NCBI RefSeq assembly: GCF_004912135.1
Contig: NZ_STGU01000004.1
Location: forward strand, 248,001-312,000
DNA from: Rhizobium rosettiformans W3
Lineage (GTDB): Bacteria > Pseudomonadota > Alphaproteobacteria > Rhizobiales > Rhizobiaceae
DNA length: 64,000 nucleotides
Direction of reading: 5' to 3'
Shown here one piece after another: positions 28,809 to 36,983 of the stretch. A program made the position numbers and the translations under genes. The notes under the pieces were generated by a model. That model did not search any database. It was not told where the DNA came from and saw nothing but the letters and a program-made list of their open reading frames with translations. Position 1 is the stretch's first letter, and each line of letters opens with the position of its first letter.

Positions 28809-29885
28809 CTAGATCCGGATGATGTGCTGATCCCAGGCGACAGGGCTTTGGCGGGCGAGGAAATCGCCGCGATAGGAGGAGACCGCGAAGCTTTTCGGCG
28901 AGGGGGCGATGCCCGAAGCATCGGCCAGCACGGTCTCCGAAATCAAGCGTCCGTCCTTACCGTCGAGCACGGCCCAGAGCCCGTTTTTAGGCGAGGCGAT
29001 GCCGACGAGACCCTGAGCCCGGTTGACGGCGATGGCGCCGACATAATTGCCGAGCCGGTCGGTCGTCTCGTCGGGAAGCTGGACATAGGAGACGGGAACG
29101 CCCTTGGCAAAATGCCCGACCAGCGGCGGCCGATCCGTGCGCGGCCCCTCATACTGGCAGGCAAACCAGATCCGCCCATCGGCGGCGACATCGAGATGCC
29201 GGGTGGAGAGTTGGCTGAGCTCCGGCGGCAGCGTGTGCTTCTCGATCAGCGCGCCGGTCTTGGCATCGGCCAGAACGAGTGACGGCTCCATATGGTCGAG
29301 ATTGAGCTTGGTGCGGCCGAAATCCGGATGCGTCTCGATCCCGCCATTGGCGATGACCAGGAGACCATCTGCCGTGACGGTGATGTCATGCGTGCCGATG
29401 CCATGAGCCGGCACCTCGCCCACGCGCTCGAAGCCGGAGATGCAGTCGTAGATCCCGATCACCCCAGCATTGGCATCGAAGTCGTTTTCGCTGGCATAGA
29501 AGAGCCGGCCATCGGGCGAGAAGGCGCCATGGCCAAAATAGTGGCGTCCTTCCGAAGCGGCGATGATGCGCGGCTCAACAGCCTTCTTGGCATCGAAGAT
29601 GACGGCAAAGGTCCCGGGACGCCTGGCAAAGGCAACCGATAGCCCATTTGCAGCACTGTGGCAGAGCCCGTGGATGCGGCCCGGCAGCGCGATCTCGTCG
29701 ATCAGTGTGCCGGCCTCGCTGACCAGTCCGATGGCGAAGCTACCGTCGGGACGCTTGAGGCCACTGGCATAGACCGCATCCGTGCGCTCGAGCGCAAAGG
29801 CCGACCGGGCGCCAAGCCCCGCGACAAAGGCGAGGCCTGCGGAGCGCAGGAAGGCTCGGCGATCGATGAGCGGCGTTGCGATCAT
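28809..29885 (-). CDS. DUF1513 periplasmic protein of the imelysin operon
   Basis: This 358-residue protein starts MIATPLIDRRAFLRSAGLAF, a likely Tat signal peptide (RRAFLRSAG). The rest reads as a six-or-seven-bladed beta-propeller-like protein with repeated segments (ASENDFDANAGVIGIYD, VTADGLLVIANGGIETH), and matches DUF1513. Such proteins travel with imelysin and di-heme cytochrome genes in iron-related operons. It begins one base after the imelysin stop (29887-30993) and is last in the leftward operon. The role is unknown. Confidence in family rests on context and sequence pattern. Confidence 0.85.
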   Translation of the reverse strand: MIATPLIDRRAFLRSAGLAFVAGLGARSAFALERTDAVYASGLKRPDGSFAIGLVSEAGTLIDEIALPGRIHGLCHSAANGLSVAFARRPGTFAVIFDAKKAVEPRIIAASEGRHYFGHGAFSPDGRLFYASENDFDANAGVIGIYDCISGFERVGEVPAHGIGTHDITVTADGLLVIANGGIETHPDFGRTKLNLDHMEPSLVLADAKTGALIEKHTLPPELSQLSTRHLDVAADGRIWFACQYEGPRTDRPPLVGHFAKGVPVSYVQLPDETTDRLGNYVGAIAVNRAQGLVGIASPKNGLWAVLDGKDGRLISETVLADASGIAPSPKSFAVSSYRGDFLARQSPVAWDQHIIRI

Positions 29886-29886
29886 C

Positions 29887-30993
29887 TCAGTCGCCGTCGG
29901 AGAAGGAGAAGCCGGCCGCAAGGCCGATACCGCCACCTAGATCATTGTTGAGCCTCAGGGTCAGGTCGCGGCTGTTCAAGAGCAGGAAGTCGAGCTTTGC
30001 GATCTGGGCCGGGTCTTCGACAACGGCGGCCACATCGGGCTTGATGTCGCCGGAGACGCGCGACAGCGAACGGGCCACGAAATCGGTCGACGAGACGACC
30101 GAGCGATTGTCTTCGGCCAGAAGCTCCACCATGCCGGAGGTAGCAAGCAGATCGCGCAGGCCTTCGATATTCGCGGTGATCGAGCGGAAGGTATTGCCTG
30201 AACGCCAGTAGATCGCCTGACGTGGCAGGGCCTTTTTCGCGTCACCCTTGTAGAACTGCTCGATGCGCTGGTCGCGGATCGTCTCGGCCGCGTGCACGAG
30301 CACGCCGAGCAGCTCCTTGGCAGCCTCGGCTTCGTCGCGGAAGATCGGGTTGTCGGGACCGGGCGTTTTCCAGGCGGCCGCCACGCCATCGGGCGCATCC
30401 CAGGCTTCGGTCAACTCGCTCCCCAACCGCTTCAGATTGGCCGCGATCGCCGTGCCATATTGGCAGCGATAGGCGCCTTCTGCCGATTGCAGGCTCTCAG
30501 AACCCGTGCCGAAGAGAACGAATTCCAGCGCGCCCAGCCCCTGCATGGCCACGCTCTTTTCCTTCAGCGTGTCGACCGACGTCACGCTCGGATCAGGCTT
30601 GGCGAGGGCCGCCTGCACCTGCTTCAGCCCAGTGCCTTTGCGATCGGGAAAGAACAGGATGCGCTCGAACCGATTGCCTTCGAGAACTGGCCCGACCCGG
30701 ACGATCTCGATGCGCGACCAGGCTTCGACAACGTCGCCGAATGTCGATTGCGCGTTCATGAGGCTTTCGGACGAGGGCGAGCCGCAGAGTTCGACCATGG
30801 ATTCTTCCATGGTATCGGCTTCTTCTTCGAACCGGCGATAGCCGGGCCGGATGAAGTCATCGACGGCGCGGGCCATGACGGAGGGCACCTTGGCCGTGTC
30901 GAGCACGCCGACGGTCAGGCTCGATTCCTGCGCCAGCGCCGGAAGGGGCAGCAACATCGTGGAGAGGAGGGCAAGGCGCGTCAGTAACCGCAT
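29887..30993 (-). CDS. Imelysin-family protein (M75-like), second copy
   Basis: This 368-residue secreted protein has a Sec signal peptide (MRLLTRLALLSTMLLPLPALA) and an all-helical imelysin domain. Imelysins are periplasmic proteins of iron acquisition, named after the insulin-cleaving ICMP of Pseudomonas but not clearly peptidases. It starts one base inside the stop of the upstream cytochrome gene (TGATG) and is followed with one base between by the DUF1513 gene. It is shorter and divergent from the first imelysin of the operon (32566-33846). Confidence 0.9.
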   Translation of the reverse strand: MRLLTRLALLSTMLLPLPALAQESSLTVGVLDTAKVPSVMARAVDDFIRPGYRRFEEEADTMEESMVELCGSPSSESLMNAQSTFGDVVEAWSRIEIVRVGPVLEGNRFERILFFPDRKGTGLKQVQAALAKPDPSVTSVDTLKEKSVAMQGLGALEFVLFGTGSESLQSAEGAYRCQYGTAIAANLKRLGSELTEAWDAPDGVAAAWKTPGPDNPIFRDEAEAAKELLGVLVHAAETIRDQRIEQFYKGDAKKALPRQAIYWRSGNTFRSITANIEGLRDLLATSGMVELLAEDNRSVVSSTDFVARSLSRVSGDIKPDVAAVVEDPAQIAKLDFLLLNSRDLTLRLNNDLGGGIGLAAGFSFSDGD

Positions 30994-32519
30994 CAGAGAG
31001 ACTCCAGGAATGTGATCAGGGCCTTGCGGTCCTCGAGGTTGGCGGCGGCGAAGGCATTGCGGGCGGCTTCCGCCTCCCCGCCATGCCAGAGGATCGCTTC
31101 GGTCAGGTTTCGCGCCCGGCCGTCATGCAGGAAGAAGCTGTGGCCGCTGACGACCTGGGTGAGACCGATACCCCAGAGCGGCGGCGTGCGCCACTCCCGC
31201 CCGGTGGCATCTCCGACGGCCTGGCCATCGGCCAAACCTTCGCCCATGTCATGCAGCAGGAAATCGGAATAGGGCCAGATCAGCTGAAAGGCCTGTGCCT
31301 TGTTGTCAGCTCTGCGGCTGGTCACGAATTTCGGCCGGTGACAAGCCGTACAGCCGCTCTGGTAGAAGATCTCCTTGCCGCGCAGAACCTCCGCATCGTC
31401 CACGTTTCGGCGCTTCGGCACGGCAAGGTTCTTCGCATAGAAGGTGACCAGTTCAAGAACGGGGTCGGGGCCTTCGGTATCGCCGAGCCGCGGCTGCACA
31501 CCGGTGGCGGCTTCAAGGCAGGCGGTCTGCTTCTCCGTGCAGTCACCGAAATGCCTGGGATCATCTGGCGTCGAAATGCCGATATCGCCGGCAAAGGCGC
31601 TGGAGCTCTGATCGCGCACCGAGGCATTCTGCGCCTTCCAGCCGAAGCGGCCGAGCTTGATCTCGCCGGTCCGGTGATCGCGGGCGCGGGCGACGCGGCC
31701 GGAAATGCCGTCACCATCAAGGTCATCGGGATCGGCCAGCGCCCGAATATCCTCCGCTGGGATCGCCTCGATCAGACCGAGACCGATCATCGGATTGGCG
31801 ATGCGGGGCGAGAGAACGGTCGTCGGGTCGAGTGGGCCGTAATTCAGGTCACTGACGGAATAGCTGGGGCGTCGCAGCATCACCGTCTCGCCGCCGGAGA
31901 GTGTCACCGGCTCCTCGGTATAGGTGACGACCATGCGCCCTTCGGCGGAGATGCCCGGCACCGCCTGTTCCTGCAATTGGCCGCCATAGACGGGATCGGG
32001 CAGGGAGGCGATCTCGAGCCGGTCAAGCTTCGCCTGCTCGTCTTCCGTCGCGGCGGGACGCGCCAGTCGGAAAAACATGGACGTGTGATCGCGGTCGCCT
32101 TCCGGCGGATGGCCGCGACCATCCTTCAGGTGACAGCTCTGGCAGGCCCGCGCATTGAAGAGGGGACCGAGACCATCGGACGCCTGGGTGGACGAGGGGG
32201 AGGAGACCCAGAGCTTGCGGAACAGCGCGTTGCCGAGCTTGAAATCCTGCTCTTCGGCGAAGGTGATATTGGCGGAAAAGTCGGAAAAGGAGTCCGCGCT
32301 CACTCCGCGCGGGGAGGTTCCGGCGCCGCCCTGCATCAGCTCGAAGGCCTCGGCCTTGGAAAAATCATCCGTCGGTCGGGTGACGGCGACAACGCGCGCC
32401 CTGTCCTTGGGCGTCAGGTCCGCTCGCTCGACGGGCTCGCCGGCCGTGCCAGCCGAGACAAGAATGCCGGTTGTCATCAAGGCGCCGAGGCCGGCGGAGA
32501 GAACCCTGCGAGATGTCAT
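30993..32519 (-). CDS. Di-heme c-type cytochrome (DUF1111, thiol-oxidoreductase-like)
   Basis: This 508-residue periplasmic protein has a signal peptide and two CXXCH heme-c motifs, CQSCH at residues 126-130 and CTACH at 390-394, matching the DUF1111 di-heme oxidoreductase family. Such proteins are found beside imelysins, where electron transfer during iron handling is suspected. I chose the ATG at 32519 (MTSRRVLSAGLGALMTTGIL) because it gives the signal peptide; the extra upstream residues do not. It is the second gene of the leftward operon. Confidence 0.92.
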   Translation of the reverse strand: MTSRRVLSAGLGALMTTGILVSAGTAGEPVERADLTPKDRARVVAVTRPTDDFSKAEAFELMQGGAGTSPRGVSADSFSDFSANITFAEEQDFKLGNALFRKLWVSSPSSTQASDGLGPLFNARACQSCHLKDGRGHPPEGDRDHTSMFFRLARPAATEDEQAKLDRLEIASLPDPVYGGQLQEQAVPGISAEGRMVVTYTEEPVTLSGGETVMLRRPSYSVSDLNYGPLDPTTVLSPRIANPMIGLGLIEAIPAEDIRALADPDDLDGDGISGRVARARDHRTGEIKLGRFGWKAQNASVRDQSSSAFAGDIGISTPDDPRHFGDCTEKQTACLEAATGVQPRLGDTEGPDPVLELVTFYAKNLAVPKRRNVDDAEVLRGKEIFYQSGCTACHRPKFVTSRRADNKAQAFQLIWPYSDFLLHDMGEGLADGQAVGDATGREWRTPPLWGIGLTQVVSGHSFFLHDGRARNLTEAILWHGGEAEAARNAFAAANLEDRKALITFLESL

Positions 32520-32565
32520 GGAAGAGATCGGGTCGCCCGGCTTTCGGACGACCCGCCTTTGCTGC

Positions 32566-33846
32566 TTACTGGAAGACGGCCCCAGGATTATCAAGGCTGT
32601 CGGAGCCTTCAAGCTCGATCGTGCCGAGATCCAGCGACGCAATGACGCGCTGGATGGACTGGGTCTGGTCGATCAACCCGTCGATGGCCGCCTGAACGGT
32701 GGCGTTGCCCTCGGCATTGCCTTCGCCGATCATCTGGTCATAGGCCTCGGTCGTCTTGGCGCGCTCTGCCATGGCATTCATCGCAGCAAGCGTCTTATCG
32801 AGCTTGGCCTTCATTTCCTGATCGAGCGCCTGATCCTTGGCGGCGACGAGTTCGGAGAGCGACGGGCCGGTCATCTTCGTGCCGTCGACGCGGGTGTATT
32901 CGCCGGTATAGGCGGATGCAATGCCGACGGCGTCGTTCAGGTGCGAAGCATGGGTGTTGTCGGAGAAGCAATCATGCTCCTCTTCCGGATCATGCAGCAG
33001 CACGCCGAGCTTCATGCGCTCGCCGGCAAGTTCGCCATAGGAGAGCGAGCCCATGCCGGTGAGGATGATGGAGATGCCCTTGTTTTCATCGGCAAGCACG
33101 TTCTTCGTGGCTTCGCCCTCGGGTGCCCAGGCGGCAACCATCTCTTCGAGATCCTGGACCAGGAGGGTGGAGGCGGCCTTCAGATAGGCGGCGCGGCGAT
33201 CGCAATTGCCATTGGTGCAATTGGCCGTGTCGTAATCGGTATAGGAACGGTTGCCGGCGCCCGGGCCGGTGCCGTTCAGATCCTGGCCCCAGAGCAGGAA
33301 TTCGATGGCATGATAGCCCGTCGCGACATTGGCCTCGACTTCGCCGGCTTCATGCAGCGTTTCGGCCAGGAACTCCGGCGTGATCTTGGAGGCATCAACC
33401 TCTTCGCCGTTGATCTTGATCTTCGGGTTGGCAATCACATTCGCCACATAGAGCGAATTGCCATCGCTTTCGGTGCCGTAGCCGGCATCGACATAGTCGA
33501 TCAGGCCTTCGTCCAGCGGCCAGGCATTCACCTTGCCTTCCCAATCGTCAACGATCGGGTTGCCGAAGCGGTAGACTTCCGTCTGCTGGTAAGGGACGCG
33601 GGCGGCGATCCAGGCTTCGCGGGCCGCCTTCAGCGTCTCGTCGCTCGGCTTGGCAATGAGGGCGTCGATGGCGGCATCGAGCGCCTTGGCAGTCGACAGC
33701 GAGTCCTCGAACTTCGCATGGGCGAGCTCTGCGTAATGCGTCAGCACGTCCTTGGGCGCTGGTGCGGCGACGGCCGGGCCAGCAAAGATGGCAGCCGATG
33801 TGACGAGCAGCGCGATGGACGCGCCGATGACGGATTTCCTGATCAT
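32566..33846 (-). CDS. Imelysin-family protein (IrpA-like), first gene of operon
   Basis: This 426-residue secreted protein has a signal peptide (MIRKSVIGASIALLVTSAAI then AGPAVA) and an imelysin domain that contains the conserved GxHxxE-type site GYHAIEFLLWGQDLNG. It resembles the IrpA-like branch, linked to iron or heme uptake. A good GGAGGGAG site precedes the ATG at 33846. It leads an operon: imelysin, di-heme cytochrome, imelysin, DUF1513. No permease is included. An upstream TTGACA and a perfect palindrome at 33953-33970 could be its control region. Confidence 0.93.
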   Translation of the reverse strand: MIRKSVIGASIALLVTSAAIFAGPAVAAPAPKDVLTHYAELAHAKFEDSLSTAKALDAAIDALIAKPSDETLKAAREAWIAARVPYQQTEVYRFGNPIVDDWEGKVNAWPLDEGLIDYVDAGYGTESDGNSLYVANVIANPKIKINGEEVDASKITPEFLAETLHEAGEVEANVATGYHAIEFLLWGQDLNGTGPGAGNRSYTDYDTANCTNGNCDRRAAYLKAASTLLVQDLEEMVAAWAPEGEATKNVLADENKGISIILTGMGSLSYGELAGERMKLGVLLHDPEEEHDCFSDNTHASHLNDAVGIASAYTGEYTRVDGTKMTGPSLSELVAAKDQALDQEMKAKLDKTLAAMNAMAERAKTTEAYDQMIGEGNAEGNATVQAAIDGLIDQTQSIQRVIASLDLGTIELEGSDSLDNPGAVFQ

Positions 33847-33952
33847 GGTGTCTCCCTCCGACGCCGATAGGCGCCTCGATTTAACGGACGGCCTTCTCTT
33901 CGCGCAAAAAGAAACTGGTGTCAAACAGTCGACTATAAGAAACAACGGTTGG

Positions 33953-33970
33953 ATTTGACGATCGTCAAAT
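33953..33970. promoter_or_regulatory. Perfect 18-bp palindrome upstream of the imelysin operon
   Basis: ATTTGACGATCGTCAAAT is its own reverse complement across all 18 bases. It lies 107-124 bases upstream of the first imelysin ATG and overlaps the last base of the RsmB-like gene. Perfect symmetry without a loop favours a protein-binding site over a terminator. The core TGA-N6-TCA does not match the iron-response box spacing I know (TGA-N9-TCA), so the cognate regulator is unknown. Confidence 0.45.
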
Positions 33971-35262
33971 CAGCTCGACCGCCGACGCATGCGGCAGAAG
34001 AAGAAGCCGTCGGTATCCATGCTGGCGGGGCTGAGCGTGACGGTCTTGCCATCGGCCGAACGCGGCTTCGGGGCTGAACCGCCGAAAAGATGCGTCCAGT
34101 CGTCCATCACGGAGACGATCTCGAAGCTCGGATTGGCTTCGCAGAAGGCCTGGACCTGACGGTCGTTTTCCTCCGGCAACACGGAACAGGTGACGTAGAG
34201 AAGCGCGCCGCCAGGCCTGACGAAGGCCGAGGCCTCGGTCAGCGCTTCCTGCTGCTGGGTGATGCGCTCCTGGAGGTTCCGATCAGTCAGGCGCCACTTC
34301 GTATCCGGACGCCGACGCCAGGTGCCGGTTCCGGTGCAGGGGGCGTCGACCAGAACCTCGTCGCAGCGGTCGCGCAGGTTGGAGAGGCCCTTCGCGCTGT
34401 CATGCACCTGCACATTGTGGGTGCCCGCGCGCTTCAGGCGTTCGATGATCGGCGCAAGCCGCTTGCGGTCCGCGTCATAGGCATGCACCTGACCCTTGTT
34501 GTTCATGGCAGCTGCCATGGCGAGCGTCTTGCCGCCACCGCCGGCGCAGAAGTCGAGCACCTGATCGCCCTCGCGCGGCGTAACGAGATCGGCAACGATC
34601 TGCGAACCTTCGTCCTGCACCTCGAACCAGCCCTTCTGGAAGCTGAGTTCGGCTGTGACGTTGGGCAGACGCGACGGGCCTTCGCCGGCCGGCACGCGCA
34701 TGCCGAAGCGGGCAATCGGCGAAGCCTGGGCGCCGGAGCGGTCGAGCGCCTTCAGCACCTTGTCGCGATTGGCCTTCAGCGTGTTGACGCGCAGGTCGAG
34801 CGTCGGGCGGGTGGCAAGCGCCTGGGCCTCGGCGAGCCAGTCGTCACCGAAGGCCTGTTCGAAGGAAGGCTGCACCCAGTCGGGGATGTCGCCCTGCACA
34901 TGCAAGGGCGCGTCCGAAAGGTTGCGGCTGGTAAAGGCCTGAATCTGGCTTTCGGAGAGGGGGGCGGGGGCGAAATTGTCGCCTTCGAGATCGGCCTGCA
35001 GCGACTCGAGGCTCATGCCCCACTGGCGCAGCAACACGGCCCAGCCGAGGCTATGAGCCCTGTCGTCATCCATCAGCCACGCATGGGATAGCTTCATGCG
35101 CAGGGCATCATAGACGATATTGCCGATGGCCGCACGGTCGCCGGAACCGGCGAAACGATGCGAAAGGCCCCAATCCTTGAGGGCATCGGCAACGGGACGG
35201 CGACGGGTCTCGATATCATCCAAGACTTCGATCGCACCGGCAAGACGGCCGCCCAAGCGCAT
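33970..35262 (-). CDS. rsmB: RsmB/NOL1-NOP2-sun family rRNA (cytosine-C5) methyltransferase
   Basis: This 430-residue SAM-dependent RNA m5C methyltransferase shows the SAM-binding site VLDFCAGGGGKTLAMAAAM, motif IV DAPCTGTGTWRRRPDTKW with its cysteine, and motif VI YVTCSVLPEEN with the catalytic cysteine. These two cysteines define the RsmB/RsmF/Nop2 group. A leading N-terminal NusB-like RNA-binding part is present. The ATG at 35262 sits seven bases after AGAGGAG, a better distance than the ATG at 35268. Its exact target base in rRNA is inferred. Confidence 0.9.
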   Translation of the reverse strand: MRLGGRLAGAIEVLDDIETRRRPVADALKDWGLSHRFAGSGDRAAIGNIVYDALRMKLSHAWLMDDDRAHSLGWAVLLRQWGMSLESLQADLEGDNFAPAPLSESQIQAFTSRNLSDAPLHVQGDIPDWVQPSFEQAFGDDWLAEAQALATRPTLDLRVNTLKANRDKVLKALDRSGAQASPIARFGMRVPAGEGPSRLPNVTAELSFQKGWFEVQDEGSQIVADLVTPREGDQVLDFCAGGGGKTLAMAAAMNNKGQVHAYDADRKRLAPIIERLKRAGTHNVQVHDSAKGLSNLRDRCDEVLVDAPCTGTGTWRRRPDTKWRLTDRNLQERITQQQEALTEASAFVRPGGALLYVTCSVLPEENDRQVQAFCEANPSFEIVSVMDDWTHLFGGSAPKPRSADGKTVTLSPASMDTDGFFFCRMRRRSS

Positions 35263-35365
35263 GGTCATTCTCCTCTGAAAGAAGAGAGCGTGGTAACGGC
35301 GATCACCGGCAAGAGCAAGCGTCTAAAGCCGGACGAATGGATCGCCGCCTCCTGGAGGACGGGTC

Positions 35366-35728
35366 TTAGCCGAGGATCTCGTAGCAGACCTTGGCATGGC
35401 CGGCGCGGACCATGCCGATGTTCTGGGCTGCAGCCTTGGACAGATCGAGCACACGGCCGCGAATGAAAGGGCCGCGATCGTTGATGCGCACGACGACGCT
35501 CTTGCCGCTTCGCGAGTTGGTGACCTTGACCTTGGTGCCGAAGGGCAGGCTCTTGTGAGCGGCGGTCAGCTTGGCCGGGTTCATACGTTCGCCGGAAGCC
35601 GTCTTCGACGTCAGGGCGTACCAGGAGGCACCACCGCAGGAAGACTTGGCATTTGCACTCTGAGGCGCGAAAGCACAGAGAGCTGCAATAGTTGCAGCGG
35701 CGAAAATAGAGCGTCGGTTGATCGTCAA
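35366..35728 (-). CDS. rlpA: RlpA-like septal ring lytic transglycosylase
   Basis: This secreted protein carries the RlpA double-psi beta-barrel: [54 protein letters not shown]. The catalytic Asp is in NDRGP. RlpA cleaves or binds peptidoglycan. A signal peptide ([18 protein letters not shown] ... ANA) directs it to the periplasm. I start it at a TTG (35728) preceded by AGGGA eight bases upstream, which gives 120 residues with the signal near the N-terminus. The ATG at 35800 (144 residues) is the alternative. Confidence 0.85.
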   Translation of the reverse strand: MTINRRSIFAAATIAALCAFAPQSANAKSSCGGASWYALTSKTASGERMNPAKLTAAHKSLPFGTKVKVTNSRSGKSVVVRINDRGPFIRGRVLDLSKAAAQNIGMVRAGHAKVCYEILG

Positions 35729-36098
35729 GTTATACGTCCCTAGTCGTTGACACGAGCGGTTTTTTGCGTGCCGACGCCTAGGCAGGGTCAAAAATGGCAA
35801 AAACGTGCCACAATGCCATCACGAAAAGTTACAAACTGTAACATTCGTGATGATGCAAACAGGAATCTTTACCTTAATGAAGCATGAAGAATGGAGAAAA
35901 ATCGTTTGAATCCAGGAGTCTTTGCGGAATGAAAAACTCGCGCGCCGCGTATTCAGCACGATCACGGAATCTGCGAAGAAAAATTTTGCTTTCCCGCCAT
36001 ATTTCCTGCCCGAATTATGGTGCCTTCGAGGCTGAGACGCTTGGAATGCCGGACTTCCTGCACCCTGGACGCAAAGTTTGACCTCGTGAAACGCCTGT
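35729..36098. other. AT-rich intergenic region with an interrupted dyad
   Basis: This 370-base region is clearly richer in A and T than its neighbours and contains no convincing gene; the open frame at 35884-36081 has no ribosome site and odd composition. An imperfect dyad lies at 35817-35852: CATCACGAA...GTTAC pairs with GTAAC...TTCGTGATG, with a 5-base loop. It may be an operator for rlpA or, less likely, a transcript hairpin. Part of the region could be the end of the leftward SDR transcript. Confidence 0.5.
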
Positions 36099-36980
36099 TC
36101 AGGCCTTCTGGTTCCAGCTGCCGGAACCAAGTAGATCCTCCAGAGACATCATGTAATTCGGGTACTGGAAGTTGAATCCGAGACGCTTGATCTTGGCGTT
36201 GGAGACGCGCTTGTTTTCGCCATAGAAGGAGCGTGCCATCGGCGTCAGATCGGCCGTCTCGAAGGGCTGCTCGGGCGGCGCCTCCATGTCCATCAGTCGG
36301 GCTGCTTCCGTGACCACGTCCTGCGGCGGCGAGGGCATGTCGTCGGTCACGTTGAAGATCCCGGCAGTCTTGGGGCCAGCGAGGAAGGCGGTGGCAGCAG
36401 CGATGTCCTCGACCCGGATGCGGTTGAACACCTGATCCTTCTTCACCAGCCTCCGTGCCGTGCCATTGGCAAGGTTCATGAAAGTGTTGCGGCCCGGCCC
36501 GTAAATGCCGGAGAGACGCAGGATCGCAAGCGGCAGATCATCCCGCGCCGCAACCACCTGCCAGGCCTGCTCGGCCTCGACGCGCTCCACCGAACGGACG
36601 GAGACGGGCTTCAACTCCGTTTCCTCGTTGACCCAGGCACCGTTGTGGTCGCCATAGACCCCGACGGTCGAGAGATAGGCGATCCATTCGAGCTTCGGCA
36701 TGATGGCCCTGATTCCCGCCTTACCGCAGAGCCGGATCAGTGGGTCGCCCTCACTGCCGGGCGCAATCGACTGGACGAGGTGGGTGGTTTCGGAGAGTTC
36801 GCCGAGCAGCTCTTCGGTGAGACTCGCGCCATCGAAGACGAAGGGGCGGATGCCCACCGCTTCCAGCGCCTTGCCCTTCTCGGCGCTGCGCGTGGTGCCG
36901 GCAACGGATGCGCCCTGGTCGCTAAGCAGCCGGCCGATCGCCTTGCCTGAATATCCCGCTCCGAAAATCATCACCCGCAT
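36099..36980 (-). CDS. NAD(P)-binding epimerase/SDR-family protein
   Basis: This 293-residue extended short-chain dehydrogenase/reductase-like protein begins MRVMIFGAGYSGKAIGRLLS, a Rossmann NAD(P) motif (GxGxxGxxI). It carries a YGDHNGAWVNEETELKP region typical of a YeeZ/NAD-dependent epimerase branch, and IYGPGRNTFMN further on. The substrate is unknown. It follows queG with a three-base gap at its start, in a leftward GST-queG-SDR unit. Confidence 0.9.
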   Translation of the reverse strand: MRVMIFGAGYSGKAIGRLLSDQGASVAGTTRSAEKGKALEAVGIRPFVFDGASLTEELLGELSETTHLVQSIAPGSEGDPLIRLCGKAGIRAIMPKLEWIAYLSTVGVYGDHNGAWVNEETELKPVSVRSVERVEAEQAWQVVAARDDLPLAILRLSGIYGPGRNTFMNLANGTARRLVKKDQVFNRIRVEDIAAATAFLAGPKTAGIFNVTDDMPSPPQDVVTEAARLMDMEAPPEQPFETADLTPMARSFYGENKRVSNAKIKRLGFNFQYPNYMMSLEDLLGSGSWNQKA

Positions 36981-36983
36981 GCG

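Noticed and set aside
31083..33870. Long plus-strand frames across the imelysin and cytochrome genes
   Set aside because: They are antisense to proteins with signal peptides, heme motifs and operon spacing; no ribosome site or domain supports them.
35884..36081. 65-codon plus-strand frame in the AT-rich region
   Set aside because: No ribosome site, Arg/Ser-rich without pattern; judged noncoding.
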